A stretch of 64,000 bases of DNA from Kistimonas scapharcae. GTDB taxonomy: Bacteria; Pseudomonadota; Gammaproteobacteria; Pseudomonadales; Endozoicomonadaceae. Shown here one piece after another: positions 27,102 through 36,094 of the stretch; position 1 is the first letter of the stretch; each line of letters opens with the position of its first letter. The stretch covers positions 1 to 64,000 of the forward strand of contig NZ_BAABFL010000480.1 of assembly GCF_039540975.1 (NCBI RefSeq), in the 5' to 3' direction. Below the pieces are notes generated by a model that saw only the letters and a list, made by a program, of their open reading frames with translations, did not search any database and was not told the origin of the DNA. The translations under genes and the position numbers were made by a program.

Positions 27102-28925
27102 GTGACACGTAAAAATAACAAAACAGTTCGTATCGGTTGCGCCAGCGCCTTCTGGGGCGATACCGAAACGGCGGCTGCACAGCTAGTACAAAGCACCCGT
27201 ATGGATTATCTGGTTTTCGACTACCTTGCGGAAGTAACCCTGTCAATCATGGCCGGGGCGCGCATGAAAAAACCGGATGCCGGCTATGCGCTGGATTTTG
27301 TCAGTCACGTCATGAAACCGCTACTGTCCGATATTGCCGCCAAAGGCATTCGTGTTATCAGTAATGCCGGTGGCGTTAATCCGACGGCCTGTCGCGATGC
27401 CCTGCAAGCATTGATTCATGAGGCAGGACTGGACCTGAAAATTGCCCTTGTTGAGGGTGATAATCTGATGCCACAACTGGGCGAACTCAAGCAAAGCGGT
27501 ATCACCGAGATGGATACTGGCGCCGACATGCCGGAACGTCTGGTAACCATGAACGCCTATCTCGGCGCTCCCGGTATTATCGCAGCGCTTGAGGCTGGTG
27601 CAGACATTATTATTACCGGACGCATTGCCGACAGTGCCCTGGTTACCGCGCCACTGGCTCATGAATTCCAATGGTCAACAAACGACTATGATCATCTGGC
27701 TCAGGCAAGCCTTGCAGGCCATATCATTGAATGTGGCGCGCAATGCACCGGGGGCAATTTTACTGACTGGGAAAGCGTTGAGACAGGCTACGCCAACATG
27801 GGTTTTCCTGTCATTGAATGCCATGCGGACGGCTCATTCATTGTCACAAAGCCCGATAATACCGGTGGTACAGTGACATGTCAGACTGTCGCAGAACAAC
27901 TGGTCTATGAGATAGGCAATCCCACTGCATACCTGTTACCTGATGTTATTTGTGACTTCAGCCAGGTGCAGCTGGAACAGGTTGAAAGCGACAACGTACG
28001 TGTCACCGGTGCAACTGGTCTGCCACCAACCGGGCAATACAAGGTTTCTGCCACCTATATGGCAGGCTACAAATGCACCGTTGCCTTTTTGCTGGCAGGT
28101 ATTGATGCTGCACAAAAGGGACAGCGGGTTGCAGAGGCCATTCTGACAAAAACCTCACACCTCTTTGAAACCCGCGGACTTGGCCGCTATGAGGATACGT
28201 GTATCGAACTGCTGGGCACAGAAAGCACATACGGCAAACAAGCCCGGCAACAACACTCCCGGGAAGTCGTCGTCAAGATTTCCGTCAGCCACGCCAATCA
28301 AAATGCCCTGCAACTCTTCTCCCGTGAAATAGCCCAGGCGGCCACCGCAATGGCTCCGGGTATTACCGGTGTGCTGGGAGGAAGGCCCAGTGTATGGCCT
28401 GTTATACGGCTGTATTCATTCTTGCTGGATAAAGAAAAAGTAGCTGTTTCGGTCACCTCAGGAGAGACAACACAGCCCGTCAGCATTGATACGGAACACA
28501 AGGACGCCGCACGCCAGACCAGCAGCGTTACAAACACGACAGCGGAACTCCCTGCCTGCACTACCAAGGTTCCACTGATCAAACTTGCTCTGGCCCGCTC
28601 TGGAGACAAAGGCAACCATGCCAACATCGGTGTGATTGCCCGTCAACCAGAATACCTGCCGTTTATTCAAACAGCCTTAACAGAAACTGCGGTTTCTGAC
28701 TGGATGCAACATGTTCTGGATCCCGGGCAGGGGAAAGTCACACGCTGGGAACTGCCAGGCATTCATGCGCTGAACTTCCTACTGGAAAACAGCCTCGGCG
28801 GTGGCGGCGTTGCCAGTCTGCGAATGGATCCACAGGGCAAAGCGTTCGCTCAGCAACTGCTCGATTTTCCGGTTCCGGTGCCTGAAGAACTGGCCCGGGA
28901 TATCCATCATCAAGCGACAGTGTAA
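27102..28925 (+). CDS. atuA: AtuA-type acyclic terpene utilisation protein (DUF1446)
   Basis: The first gene of the cluster. The large amino-terminal DUF1446 domain (about 1-450; IGCASAFWGDT, NAGGVNP, GADIIITGRIADSAL, ECGAQCTGGN) is followed by a carboxy-terminal domain (about 495-600; LARSGDKGNHANIGVIAR, LGGGG). This two-domain layout is that of AtuA. AtuA is required for growth of P. aeruginosa on citronellol/geraniol, but its reaction is not firmly known; a hydratase/lyase role has been proposed. The start is GTG. It is followed 14 bp later by an SDR gene. Confidence 0.87.
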   Translation: MTRKNNKTVRIGCASAFWGDTETAAAQLVQSTRMDYLVFDYLAEVTLSIMAGARMKKPDAGYALDFVSHVMKPLLSDIAAKGIRVISNAGGVNPTACRDALQALIHEAGLDLKIALVEGDNLMPQLGELKQSGITEMDTGADMPERLVTMNAYLGAPGIIAALEAGADIIITGRIADSALVTAPLAHEFQWSTNDYDHLAQASLAGHIIECGAQCTGGNFTDWESVETGYANMGFPVIECHADGSFIVTKPDNTGGTVTCQTVAEQLVYEIGNPTAYLLPDVICDFSQVQLEQVESDNVRVTGATGLPPTGQYKVSATYMAGYKCTVAFLLAGIDAAQKGQRVAEAILTKTSHLFETRGLGRYEDTCIELLGTESTYGKQARQQHSREVVVKISVSHANQNALQLFSREIAQAATAMAPGITGVLGGRPSVWPVIRLYSFLLDKEKVAVSVTSGETTQPVSIDTEHKDAARQTSSVTNTTAELPACTTKVPLIKLALARSGDKGNHANIGVIARQPEYLPFIQTALTETAVSDWMQHVLDPGQGKVTRWELPGIHALNFLLENSLGGGGVASLRMDPQGKAFAQQLLDFPVPVPEELARDIHHQATV

Positions 28926-28939
28926 ACAGGGAGTACCGG

Positions 28940-29818
28940 ATGTCTTACCAGTCTGTTTTCAGGGATAACCTCTTTGCTGACCGCACCATCATTGTCACCG
29001 GTGGCGGCAGTGGCATTGGGCGCTGTACGGCACACGAAATCGCCGCCCTTGGCGCCCGGGTGATCCTGATTGGCAGAAAGCCGGAAAAACTCGAGCACGT
29101 CTGCCAGGAAATCACAGAAGACGGTGGACAGGCTTTCACGTATTCGCTGGATATCCGGAATGAAGAAAACGTCAGGGACACGGTAAACACGATTCTATCC
29201 CGTTATGGAACAATACACGGGTTGGTCAACAACGCCGGCGGCCAGTACCCCTCTCCCTTAGAATCTATCAGCCAGAAAGGCTTTGACGCTGTTGTCAGCA
29301 CCAACCTGACCGGTGGTTTTCTCATGGCCCGGGAAGTCTATAGCCAGAGCATGAAAAAAACCGGGGGTGCCATTGTCAACATTACCGCCGACAACTGGAA
29401 CGGTATGCCCGGCATGGGACACTCCGGCGCAGCACGTGCCGGCATGGTGAACCTGACGAAAACCGCCGCCTTTGAATGGGGACCCAATGGCGTACGGGTT
29501 AATGCCGTTGCCCCGGGGTGGGTAGCGTCCAGCGGACTCGATACCTATGAAGGTCCGGTCAAAGCCATTATTCCAAAGCTAAAAGACAGCGTGCCACTCA
29601 AACGATTAGCCACTGAATCAGAAATCAGTGCCACCATCTGCTTCTTACTCAGTGATGCCAGCGCCTTTATCAATGGCGAAACCATTCGTGTAGATGGTGG
29701 CGCCCCTCTGGGCACCAGCCTCTGGCCGATGCAGGCCAAAGCGCAAAACAACACACCATTCAATGGTTTTCACCGAGCCGAAACACCGGATGTACTGGCC
29801 ACCAACGAGGACGACTAA
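28940..29818 (+). CDS. atuB: Short-chain dehydrogenase/reductase, AtuB-type
   Basis: Rossmann-fold oxidoreductase: the TGGGSGIG cofactor motif at 20-27 and NNAGG at 97-101 are intact. The usual catalytic YxxxK is replaced by S162-G-A-A-R166 within a GHSGAARAG stretch, followed by FEWGPNGVRVNAVAPG. That variant resembles the 2,4-dienoyl-CoA reductase branch of SDRs, which lack the Tyr. A role in oxidising or reducing the terpenoid acyl chain is inferred from cluster position. The product is 292 residues. The stop overlaps the atuC start codon by one base. Confidence 0.82.
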   Translation: MSYQSVFRDNLFADRTIIVTGGGSGIGRCTAHEIAALGARVILIGRKPEKLEHVCQEITEDGGQAFTYSLDIRNEENVRDTVNTILSRYGTIHGLVNNAGGQYPSPLESISQKGFDAVVSTNLTGGFLMAREVYSQSMKKTGGAIVNITADNWNGMPGMGHSGAARAGMVNLTKTAAFEWGPNGVRVNAVAPGWVASSGLDTYEGPVKAIIPKLKDSVPLKRLATESEISATICFLLSDASAFINGETIRVDGGAPLGTSLWPMQAKAQNNTPFNGFHRAETPDVLATNEDD

Positions 29819-31434
29819 TGCCGGCGATTGAATCCACCCTACAGCCTTCCTCCCAAGCTTTTCACAGTAACCGGGAAGCGATGGAATCCCATGTCACTGC
29901 ATTCCGCGCTCTGGAAGCCCTGCCCAATCAGAAGGCTCTGGAGAAAAAAGAAAAATATTCACAACGCGGCCAACTGCTCCCCAGGGAAAGATTGAACCTG
30001 TTACTGGATCCCGAAAGTCCGTTCCTGGAACTGTCGACACTGGCTGGCTATAAGATGTATGGCGACCGAGACGGCAGCAGTGCCGGTGGCGGCTGTATTG
30101 CAGGCATTGGGTATGTATCCGGTACCCGCTGCATGGTGGTGGTGGATAACTTTGCAGTCAAAGGCGGCACTATCACCCCTATTGGGCTAGAGAAACGCCT
30201 GCGCCTGCAACAGATTGCCCTGCAACAGAAACTCCCCACCGTGACGCTGGCCCAAAGCGGTGGAGCTGATCTGAACCATGCGACAAAAACCTTTGCCCCC
30301 GGCGGCAGAGGTTTCTATAACCAGGCACGGATGTCCGCTGCCGGTATACCTCAGGTCACTGTCGTTCATGGCAGTGCGACCGCCGGCGGTGCTTATCAAC
30401 CGGCACTGTCCGACTACGTGGTCATGATTCGCAAGCAAGCTACCATGTACTTGGCGGGCCCCCCCCTGCTCAAAGCGGCGACCGGTGAAATCGCAACGGA
30501 TGAAGAACTGGGGGGGGCAGAAATGCATACCCAGTCAGCGGGAACCGGTGAGTATCTGGCAGAAAATGATCAGGACGCTATCCGCATCGCCCGTGAAATA
30601 ATGGCCCTGCTGCCATGGAGCCCCCCTGCACAGCCCGAAACAAGGCATCCCATTAGAAAGCCGAAATACCCCATTGAAGAACTGATGGGTATCATCCCGG
30701 CCGACCCTAAAACTCCCTATGATGTGGCAGAGGTTATTGCACGGATTAGCGATGACTCCGAGTTCCTCGCCTTCAAAAGCGAATATGACCAGCAAACCGT
30801 TTGTGGTCATCTCACGATTGAAGGGCATACCTGTGGACTGATAGGCAACAATGGCCCCATCACACCGGCGGGTGCGACCAAAGCCGCCCAGTTCATCCAA
30901 TTATGCGACCAGGCCAACATACCGATTCTGTTTCTCCACAACACGACCGGATTCATGGTCGGCACCGAAGTGGAACATAACGGCATCATCAAGCATGGAG
31001 CCAAGATGATTCAGGCTGTCGCCAATGCGCAAGTGCCTAAAATCAGCCTGGTCATTGGCGGTTCCTATGGTGCTGGCAACTATGCCATGTGTGGCCGCGG
31101 ATTTGAGCCAGACTTCATTTTCGCCTGGCCCAACAGCGCCACAGCCGTTATGGGTGCACAGCAGGCTGGCAAAGTCCTTCGCATCGTTATGGAGGCAAAA
31201 ATGGCCCGCAGCGGACAACCTGCGGATCCCGCCATGCTGGATATGATGGAAAGCAAAACGGCGGAACAGCTGGCCCAGGGCTCTACGGCACTGTCCTGCA
31301 CGGCTCGCCTGTGGGACGACGGACTGATTGATCCCCGGGATACCCGCAAGGTGCTGGCCTATGTGCTGGACATTTGTCGTGAAAGTCGACAGCGGACACT
31401 CAACAGCAACAGTTTTGGCATCAGCCGTTTTTAA
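29818..31434 (+). CDS. atuC: Acyl-CoA carboxylase beta subunit, geranyl-CoA carboxylase-type
   Basis: Carboxyltransferase subunit that moves CO2 from biotin to an enoyl-CoA. The crotonase-fold halves are both present, with GGCIAGIGYVSG, GGGRGFYNQARMSAAG and, in the second half, HNTTGFMVGTEVE and GGSYGAGNYAMCGRGF. The product is 538 residues. It works with the biotinylated alpha subunit encoded at 33477. In this gene order geranyl-CoA is the expected substrate; 3-methylcrotonyl-CoA (leucine pathway) is the closely related alternative, and sequence inspection alone does not separate them. Confidence 0.88.
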   Translation: MPAIESTLQPSSQAFHSNREAMESHVTAFRALEALPNQKALEKKEKYSQRGQLLPRERLNLLLDPESPFLELSTLAGYKMYGDRDGSSAGGGCIAGIGYVSGTRCMVVVDNFAVKGGTITPIGLEKRLRLQQIALQQKLPTVTLAQSGGADLNHATKTFAPGGRGFYNQARMSAAGIPQVTVVHGSATAGGAYQPALSDYVVMIRKQATMYLAGPPLLKAATGEIATDEELGGAEMHTQSAGTGEYLAENDQDAIRIAREIMALLPWSPPAQPETRHPIRKPKYPIEELMGIIPADPKTPYDVAEVIARISDDSEFLAFKSEYDQQTVCGHLTIEGHTCGLIGNNGPITPAGATKAAQFIQLCDQANIPILFLHNTTGFMVGTEVEHNGIIKHGAKMIQAVANAQVPKISLVIGGSYGAGNYAMCGRGFEPDFIFAWPNSATAVMGAQQAGKVLRIVMEAKMARSGQPADPAMLDMMESKTAEQLAQGSTALSCTARLWDDGLIDPRDTRKVLAYVLDICRESRQRTLNSNSFGISRF

Positions 31435-31481
31435 GCCCGACAGTCAGGTCAACAAAAACAACATCAAGGCAGGACAGGACG

Positions 31482-32642
31482 ATGAAATTTACCGCGGAAC
31501 ATGAAGAACTTCGGCGCACAGTCAAAGCGTTTGTGGACAACGAGATCAACCCCAACGCGGAAACCTGGGAAAATGAAGGAATTTTTCCGGCCCATGAACT
31601 GTTTGGCAAACTCGGTAAACTCGGCCTGCTGGGCATAGCCAAACCGGAAGCCTGGGGTGGTATGGGCCTGGATTACAGTTACCAGATGGTATTTGCCGAA
31701 GAACTCGGCCTGAGCCGTGCCGGCGGAGTAGCACTGGCCATTGGGGTCCAGACAGACATGGCGACCCCGGCGTTGGCACGCTTTGCGACGGACGACCTGA
31801 AAGAAGAGTTCCTGGCCCCCGCCATCCGCGGTGAACAAGTGGCCTGTATTGCTGTAAGTGAACCCGGTGCCGGGTCGGATGTGGCTGGTCTAAAAACCTG
31901 GGCACGCAAGGACGGCAATGACTATGTCATCAATGGCACCAAGATGTGGATCACCAACGCCACACAGGCTGATTACATCTGTCTGCTGGCCAATACATCA
32001 GACGACAAAGTGCACAAAAATAAGTCGCTGATCATCGTCCCGACCAATACCCCCGGCATTACCTTCTCCGACAAGCTCAACAAGCTGGGTATGCGCAGCT
32101 CCGATACCGCCCAGATCTTTTTTGATGATGTCCGCGTTCCCCAGCGTTACCGGATAGGTGCCGAGGGCATGGGCTTTATGATGCAGATGCTGCAGTTCCA
32201 GGAAGAGCGGCTGTTCGGCGCCTCCATGGCCATCAAGGGGCTGGAGATGTGCATCAACGATACCATCGAGTATTGCCGCGAACGTCGCACATTTGGCCAG
32301 CCGCTGATCGATAACCAGTACATTCATTTCCGTCTTGCCGAAATGCAGACCGAGGTCGAATCCCTGCGCGCACTGGTCTACCAGGCGACCGAAACCTATA
32401 TCAATGGCAAAGACGTCACCCAGCTGGCCAGCATGGCCAAACTCAAGGCCGGGCGCCTGTGCCGGGAAATACCCGACGGCTGCCTCCAGTTCTGGGGTGG
32501 TATGGGCTATATGTTCGAAAGCCAGATCAACCGTGCCTACCGCGATATGCGCCTGACCTCCATTGGCGGTGGTGCCGACGAGATCATGCTGGGCATCATC
32601 TGCAAGCTCATGGGCACCCTTCCGGGCAAAAAGAAAGGTTGA
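31482..32642 (+). CDS. atuD: Acyl-CoA dehydrogenase, citronellyl-CoA dehydrogenase-type
   Basis: FAD-dependent alpha,beta-dehydrogenation of an acyl-CoA. Conserved stretches: CIAVSEPGAGSDVAGL, GTKMWITNATQADY, RSSDTAQIFFDDVRVP, RRTFGQPLIDNQ and, near the end, FWGGMGYMFESQINRAYRD (split over 20 residues or fewer here) and IGGGADEIML. The product is 386 residues. In the atu pathway AtuD oxidises citronellyl-CoA to geranyl-CoA, the substrate of the carboxylase encoded on either side. Confidence 0.87.
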   Translation: MKFTAEHEELRRTVKAFVDNEINPNAETWENEGIFPAHELFGKLGKLGLLGIAKPEAWGGMGLDYSYQMVFAEELGLSRAGGVALAIGVQTDMATPALARFATDDLKEEFLAPAIRGEQVACIAVSEPGAGSDVAGLKTWARKDGNDYVINGTKMWITNATQADYICLLANTSDDKVHKNKSLIIVPTNTPGITFSDKLNKLGMRSSDTAQIFFDDVRVPQRYRIGAEGMGFMMQMLQFQEERLFGASMAIKGLEMCINDTIEYCRERRTFGQPLIDNQYIHFRLAEMQTEVESLRALVYQATETYINGKDVTQLASMAKLKAGRLCREIPDGCLQFWGGMGYMFESQINRAYRDMRLTSIGGGADEIMLGIICKLMGTLPGKKKG

Positions 32643-32655
32643 GAGGAGAATGGCC

Positions 32656-33480
32656 ATGACGTTACCAGCCTGTGAATACCTACAGCTGGAACAGCGTGAC
32701 CACGCGCTGTTCGTAACCTTCAATCGTCCGGAGGTCCGCAATGCCCTGAGTCTCGCCATGGTGCAGGAATTGATGTCCGTACTGGAGGCTGCCAGCACGG
32801 ATACTACCCTGCGAGCCATCATACTCCGAGGCAGTGGCGGGCATTTCTGCGCTGGCGGCGATATCCGGGATATGGCCAATGCCCGCGCACGTCTGGGCAA
32901 AGACGACAGTGATCCTTTCTACGCACTGAACCGGTGTTTTGGTCAACTCCTGGAAATGGCAGAGCAAGCACCTCAAATGATCGTCTGTGTATTGGAAGGC
33001 ACTGTCATGGGCGGAGGGTTTGGGCTGGCCTGCATCTCCGATGTCGCTCTGGCGCATAGCGAGGCCCGTTTTGCCCTGCCAGAAACATCCCTTGGGATTC
33101 CACCCGCACAGATTGCACCGTTCGTAGTCAAACGCATCGGCCTGACCCAGGCTCGCCGCCTGGCCCTGCTGGGCGAATCCTTGTGTGGTGACGAAGCGGC
33201 AAGACTGGGTATTACCCATAGCGTATACAGCTCAACGGCGTCGCTAGAGGAGGCTCTTGCAAATACCCTGTCTCGCATCAAACGATGCGCGCCCAAAGCC
33301 AATGCCATCACCAAGCAGTTGATGCTGGCGGTTGGCAAAACCGATCTGGGCGTCTTGCTGGATGATGCCGCCAGAGCCTTTTCTGATGCTATCCAGGGGG
33401 AAGAAGGGGTTGAGGGAACGACGGCATTTATGCAAAAACGCAAACCCACGTGGGCGGCAGAACGGGAGAGTGAAGCATGA
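32656..33480 (+). CDS. atuE: Enoyl-CoA hydratase/isomerase, AtuE-type
   Basis: Crotonase-fold enzyme, expected to hydrate isohexenyl-glutaconyl-CoA after carboxylation. The oxyanion-hole segments RGSGGHFCAGGDIRDM and EGTVMGGGFGLACISD and the PETSLGIPP loop are present. The ATG at 32656 is chosen because GGAG at 32645-32648 is then seven bases away; the longer frame from 32563 overlaps atuD. The product is 274 residues. It overlaps atuF by four bases (ATGA), a sign of translational coupling. Confidence 0.86.
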   Translation: MTLPACEYLQLEQRDHALFVTFNRPEVRNALSLAMVQELMSVLEAASTDTTLRAIILRGSGGHFCAGGDIRDMANARARLGKDDSDPFYALNRCFGQLLEMAEQAPQMIVCVLEGTVMGGGFGLACISDVALAHSEARFALPETSLGIPPAQIAPFVVKRIGLTQARRLALLGESLCGDEAARLGITHSVYSSTASLEEALANTLSRIKRCAPKANAITKQLMLAVGKTDLGVLLDDAARAFSDAIQGEEGVEGTTAFMQKRKPTWAAERESEA

Positions 33481-35441
33481 CCGTATTCATCAAAATACTG
33501 GTCGCCAACCGGGGTGAAATCGCGGTACGTGTCATGCGTACCGCCAAAGCCCTGGGTTATCGAACGGTAGCCGTTTACAGCGAAGCTGACAGCCACTCAC
33601 CGCATGTCACTATGGCTGATCAGGCTGTCTGTATTGGTCCAGCGGCTGTCGGGGAATCCTACCTTCGTTCGGATAACATCCTCGAGGCCGCCAGACGCAC
33701 CGGTGCAGATGCCATTCACCCTGGCTACGGTTTTCTGTCAGAGAATGCGGCTTTTGCCCGCGCCTGTGTCGAAGCAGGTTTAGTCTTTATCGGCCCACGT
33801 CCGGACGCCATCGAATTGATGGGCTGTAAACGACAATCCAAAATCGCCATGCAGGCGGCAGGCGTTCCCTGCATTCCTGGCTATGAAGGCAATGAGCAGG
33901 ATAACGACAGCCTCGAGAAGGCGGCCATGGCTATTGGCTTTCCACTGATGATCAAGGCATCCGCTGGCGGTGGTGGTCGCGGTATGCGTCTGGTTCATGA
34001 TGAGAGCACATTGATAGAATCCCTGGAACGCGCCCGCAGTGAAGCCGAAAATGCCTTTGGCAATGGCCAGCTGATTCTTGAAAAGGCCATCCTCCAGCCC
34101 CGCCATGTGGAAATTCAGGTCTTTGCTGACCAGCAGGGCAATACGGTTTACCTCGGGGAACGGGATTGCTCCATTCAGCGCCGACACCAGAAAGTCGTCG
34201 AGGAAGCCCCATCACCGGCCGTTGATTCAAATCTGAGACAACGTATGGGGGAAGCTGCGGTTCAAGCGGCCAAAACCTGCAACTATATCGGCGCGGGTAC
34301 CGTGGAATTCCTGCTGGACCAGAGTGGCGAGTTTTATTTCCTCGAAATGAATACCCGACTGCAGGTCGAACACCCTGTCACTGAGTTGATTACCGGTACC
34401 GACCTGGTCGCCTGGCAGCTGGATATTGCCGCCGGCAAGCCACTGTCTCTGCGGCAGGATGAAATTGCCCTGAATGGCCATGCCATTGAAGTTCGACTGT
34501 ATGCAGAAGATCCTGCCAACCAATTCATGCCTCAGGCAGGCGTTATCCAGCGCTGGCAACCCGTCGAGGCCCCTGGTATCCGTACCGATGAGGGTATAGC
34601 CACGGGAAGCTCCGTAACACCGCATTATGACCCGATGCTCGCCAAAATCATTGCCTGGGGGAAAGACCGGGAAGAAGCACGTCGTCGTCTTGTATGCGCT
34701 ATTGAAGATACCGCACTGGCAGGTATCAAGAGCAACCGCAGCTGGCTGGCCGCTATTTTGTCCCACCAAGCCTTTATCAATGGCGAGGCGACCACGGCAT
34801 TTCTTGAACAGTATGGCGATGCGGTGGCAGAACGGAGTCAATCGCCCTCAACACAGCTGTTAGCGATCGCTGCGGTTCTCATGCACCCTCACTACAGCGG
34901 GGAAAATTCACTGAGCGGGTGGCGCAGCACTGAAGTGTCCAGCCGATGCTGTACACTGGCCTGTGATGACAAAGAAACACCCGTGACCATCACTCAACAC
35001 GATGGAGAGTATCGGGTTGAAGTCAATAGTGAGCATTTCACTATCGCACTTCTGGACAGCAAAGATCACACAATCTCACTCCGGATTGATGGCGTCAGGG
35101 AAACCGTCACCTTCAGCAAACAGGCTGGCGCACTGTATATATCAACGGCGGCGGGTGACTACACCTTCCATGACCGTACCCTGCTGCCGGCAAGCAGCTC
35201 AGACCAGGCCGGCGACGGACGTATCAAAGCCAGCATGGACGGCCTGATTGTCGATGTGCTGGTCGAGGCAGGACAAAGCGTCAGCCGCGGCCAAACAGTC
35301 ATGGTGCTGGAAGCCATGAAAATGGAACATCCTTTGAAAGCGGATTGCGACGGTATCCTTTGCTCGTTGGAAGTGGCATCCGGCGAACAGGTCCGCAGCC
35401 GTCAACTGCTGGCCACGATTGAACCGGACACCGCCGCCTGA
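33477..35441 (+). CDS. atuF: Biotin-dependent acyl-CoA carboxylase alpha subunit, AtuF-type
   Basis: Biotin carboxylase (about 1-450: ANRGEIAVRVMRTAK, KASAGGGGRGMR ATP-grasp loop, NTRLQVEHPVTE), a linker, and a carboxy-terminal biotinyl domain with the biotin lysine at K615 in EAMKMEH. The product is 654 residues, typical for geranyl- or methylcrotonyl-CoA carboxylase alpha chains. It pairs with the beta subunit at 29818, interleaved with atuD and atuE exactly as in the P. aeruginosa atu cluster. Confidence 0.89.
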   Translation: MTVFIKILVANRGEIAVRVMRTAKALGYRTVAVYSEADSHSPHVTMADQAVCIGPAAVGESYLRSDNILEAARRTGADAIHPGYGFLSENAAFARACVEAGLVFIGPRPDAIELMGCKRQSKIAMQAAGVPCIPGYEGNEQDNDSLEKAAMAIGFPLMIKASAGGGGRGMRLVHDESTLIESLERARSEAENAFGNGQLILEKAILQPRHVEIQVFADQQGNTVYLGERDCSIQRRHQKVVEEAPSPAVDSNLRQRMGEAAVQAAKTCNYIGAGTVEFLLDQSGEFYFLEMNTRLQVEHPVTELITGTDLVAWQLDIAAGKPLSLRQDEIALNGHAIEVRLYAEDPANQFMPQAGVIQRWQPVEAPGIRTDEGIATGSSVTPHYDPMLAKIIAWGKDREEARRRLVCAIEDTALAGIKSNRSWLAAILSHQAFINGEATTAFLEQYGDAVAERSQSPSTQLLAIAAVLMHPHYSGENSLSGWRSTEVSSRCCTLACDDKETPVTITQHDGEYRVEVNSEHFTIALLDSKDHTISLRIDGVRETVTFSKQAGALYISTAAGDYTFHDRTLLPASSSDQAGDGRIKASMDGLIVDVLVEAGQSVSRGQTVMVLEAMKMEHPLKADCDGILCSLEVASGEQVRSRQLLATIEPDTAA

Positions 35442-35457
35442 CCATGGACTACCGATA

Positions 35458-36042
35458 ATGGAACAACGAACGACCTCTTTGACTGATCCGGACAGCGCCC
35501 GGGGCAAATTGTTACAGGCTGCTGCCGAGCTGTTCAGAACCAAGGGCTATGACCGCACCACCGTCCGCGATATTGCCAATGCGGTGGGCATTCTCTCCGG
35601 CAGTATCTTTCATCACTTCAAGACCAAGGACGATATCCTCGGCGCGGTGATGGAGGAAAGCGTCAACAGCCTTCTGGTTCGTATGGAATCAGCACTGGCC
35701 GAGATCGACACGCCAGTTGCACGCCTGCGTGCCATGATCCGCTGTGAACTCGAATCCATCCAGGGTGAGAACGGGCATGCTCTGGCAGTCCTGGTCTACG
35801 AGTGGCGGTCACTGTCACCGGAAAATCAACAGAAGCTCTTACACATCCGGGAAGCCTATGAACAGCTCTGGCTGACGGAGTTTACTGGTGCCACTGAACA
35901 CCTGAAACCGGGAATAGAGCCTTTTGTTCTACGTCGTTTTCTCAGTGGGAGCCTGTACTGGACCACGTACTGGTATAAGGAAAGTGGTGCGCTGACACTC
36001 AGCGACCTGACTGAGATGGCACTGAAACTGATTCTGAAATAA
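35458..36042 (+). CDS. TetR family transcriptional regulator
   Basis: An amino-terminal helix-turn-helix (LLQAAAELFRTKGYDRTTVR, then the recognition stretch SIFHHFKTKDDI) and a helical ligand-binding domain; 194 residues from ATG 35458. The longer open frame from 35419 runs into the end of atuF. Lying inside the operon on the same strand, it is a good candidate for the local repressor that senses an acyl-CoA or terpenoid and binds the palindrome at 27049-27070; in P. aeruginosa the regulator AtuR is also TetR-type but is encoded outside the operon. Confidence 0.86.
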   Translation: MEQRTTSLTDPDSARGKLLQAAAELFRTKGYDRTTVRDIANAVGILSGSIFHHFKTKDDILGAVMEESVNSLLVRMESALAEIDTPVARLRAMIRCELESIQGENGHALAVLVYEWRSLSPENQQKLLHIREAYEQLWLTEFTGATEHLKPGIEPFVLRRFLSGSLYWTTYWYKESGALTLSDLTEMALKLILK

Positions 36043-36094
36043 TAACCTGTCTGAATAACAGACTTGTCCACATGACCCTGACGGAGCAACCAGG

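Noticed and set aside
32563..32655. Longer start for atuE, and the similar longer starts for rppH, the symporter and the DUF900 hydrolase
   Set aside because: They overlap neighbours or add atypical residues, while internal starts have well-spaced ribosome sites and match family lengths.
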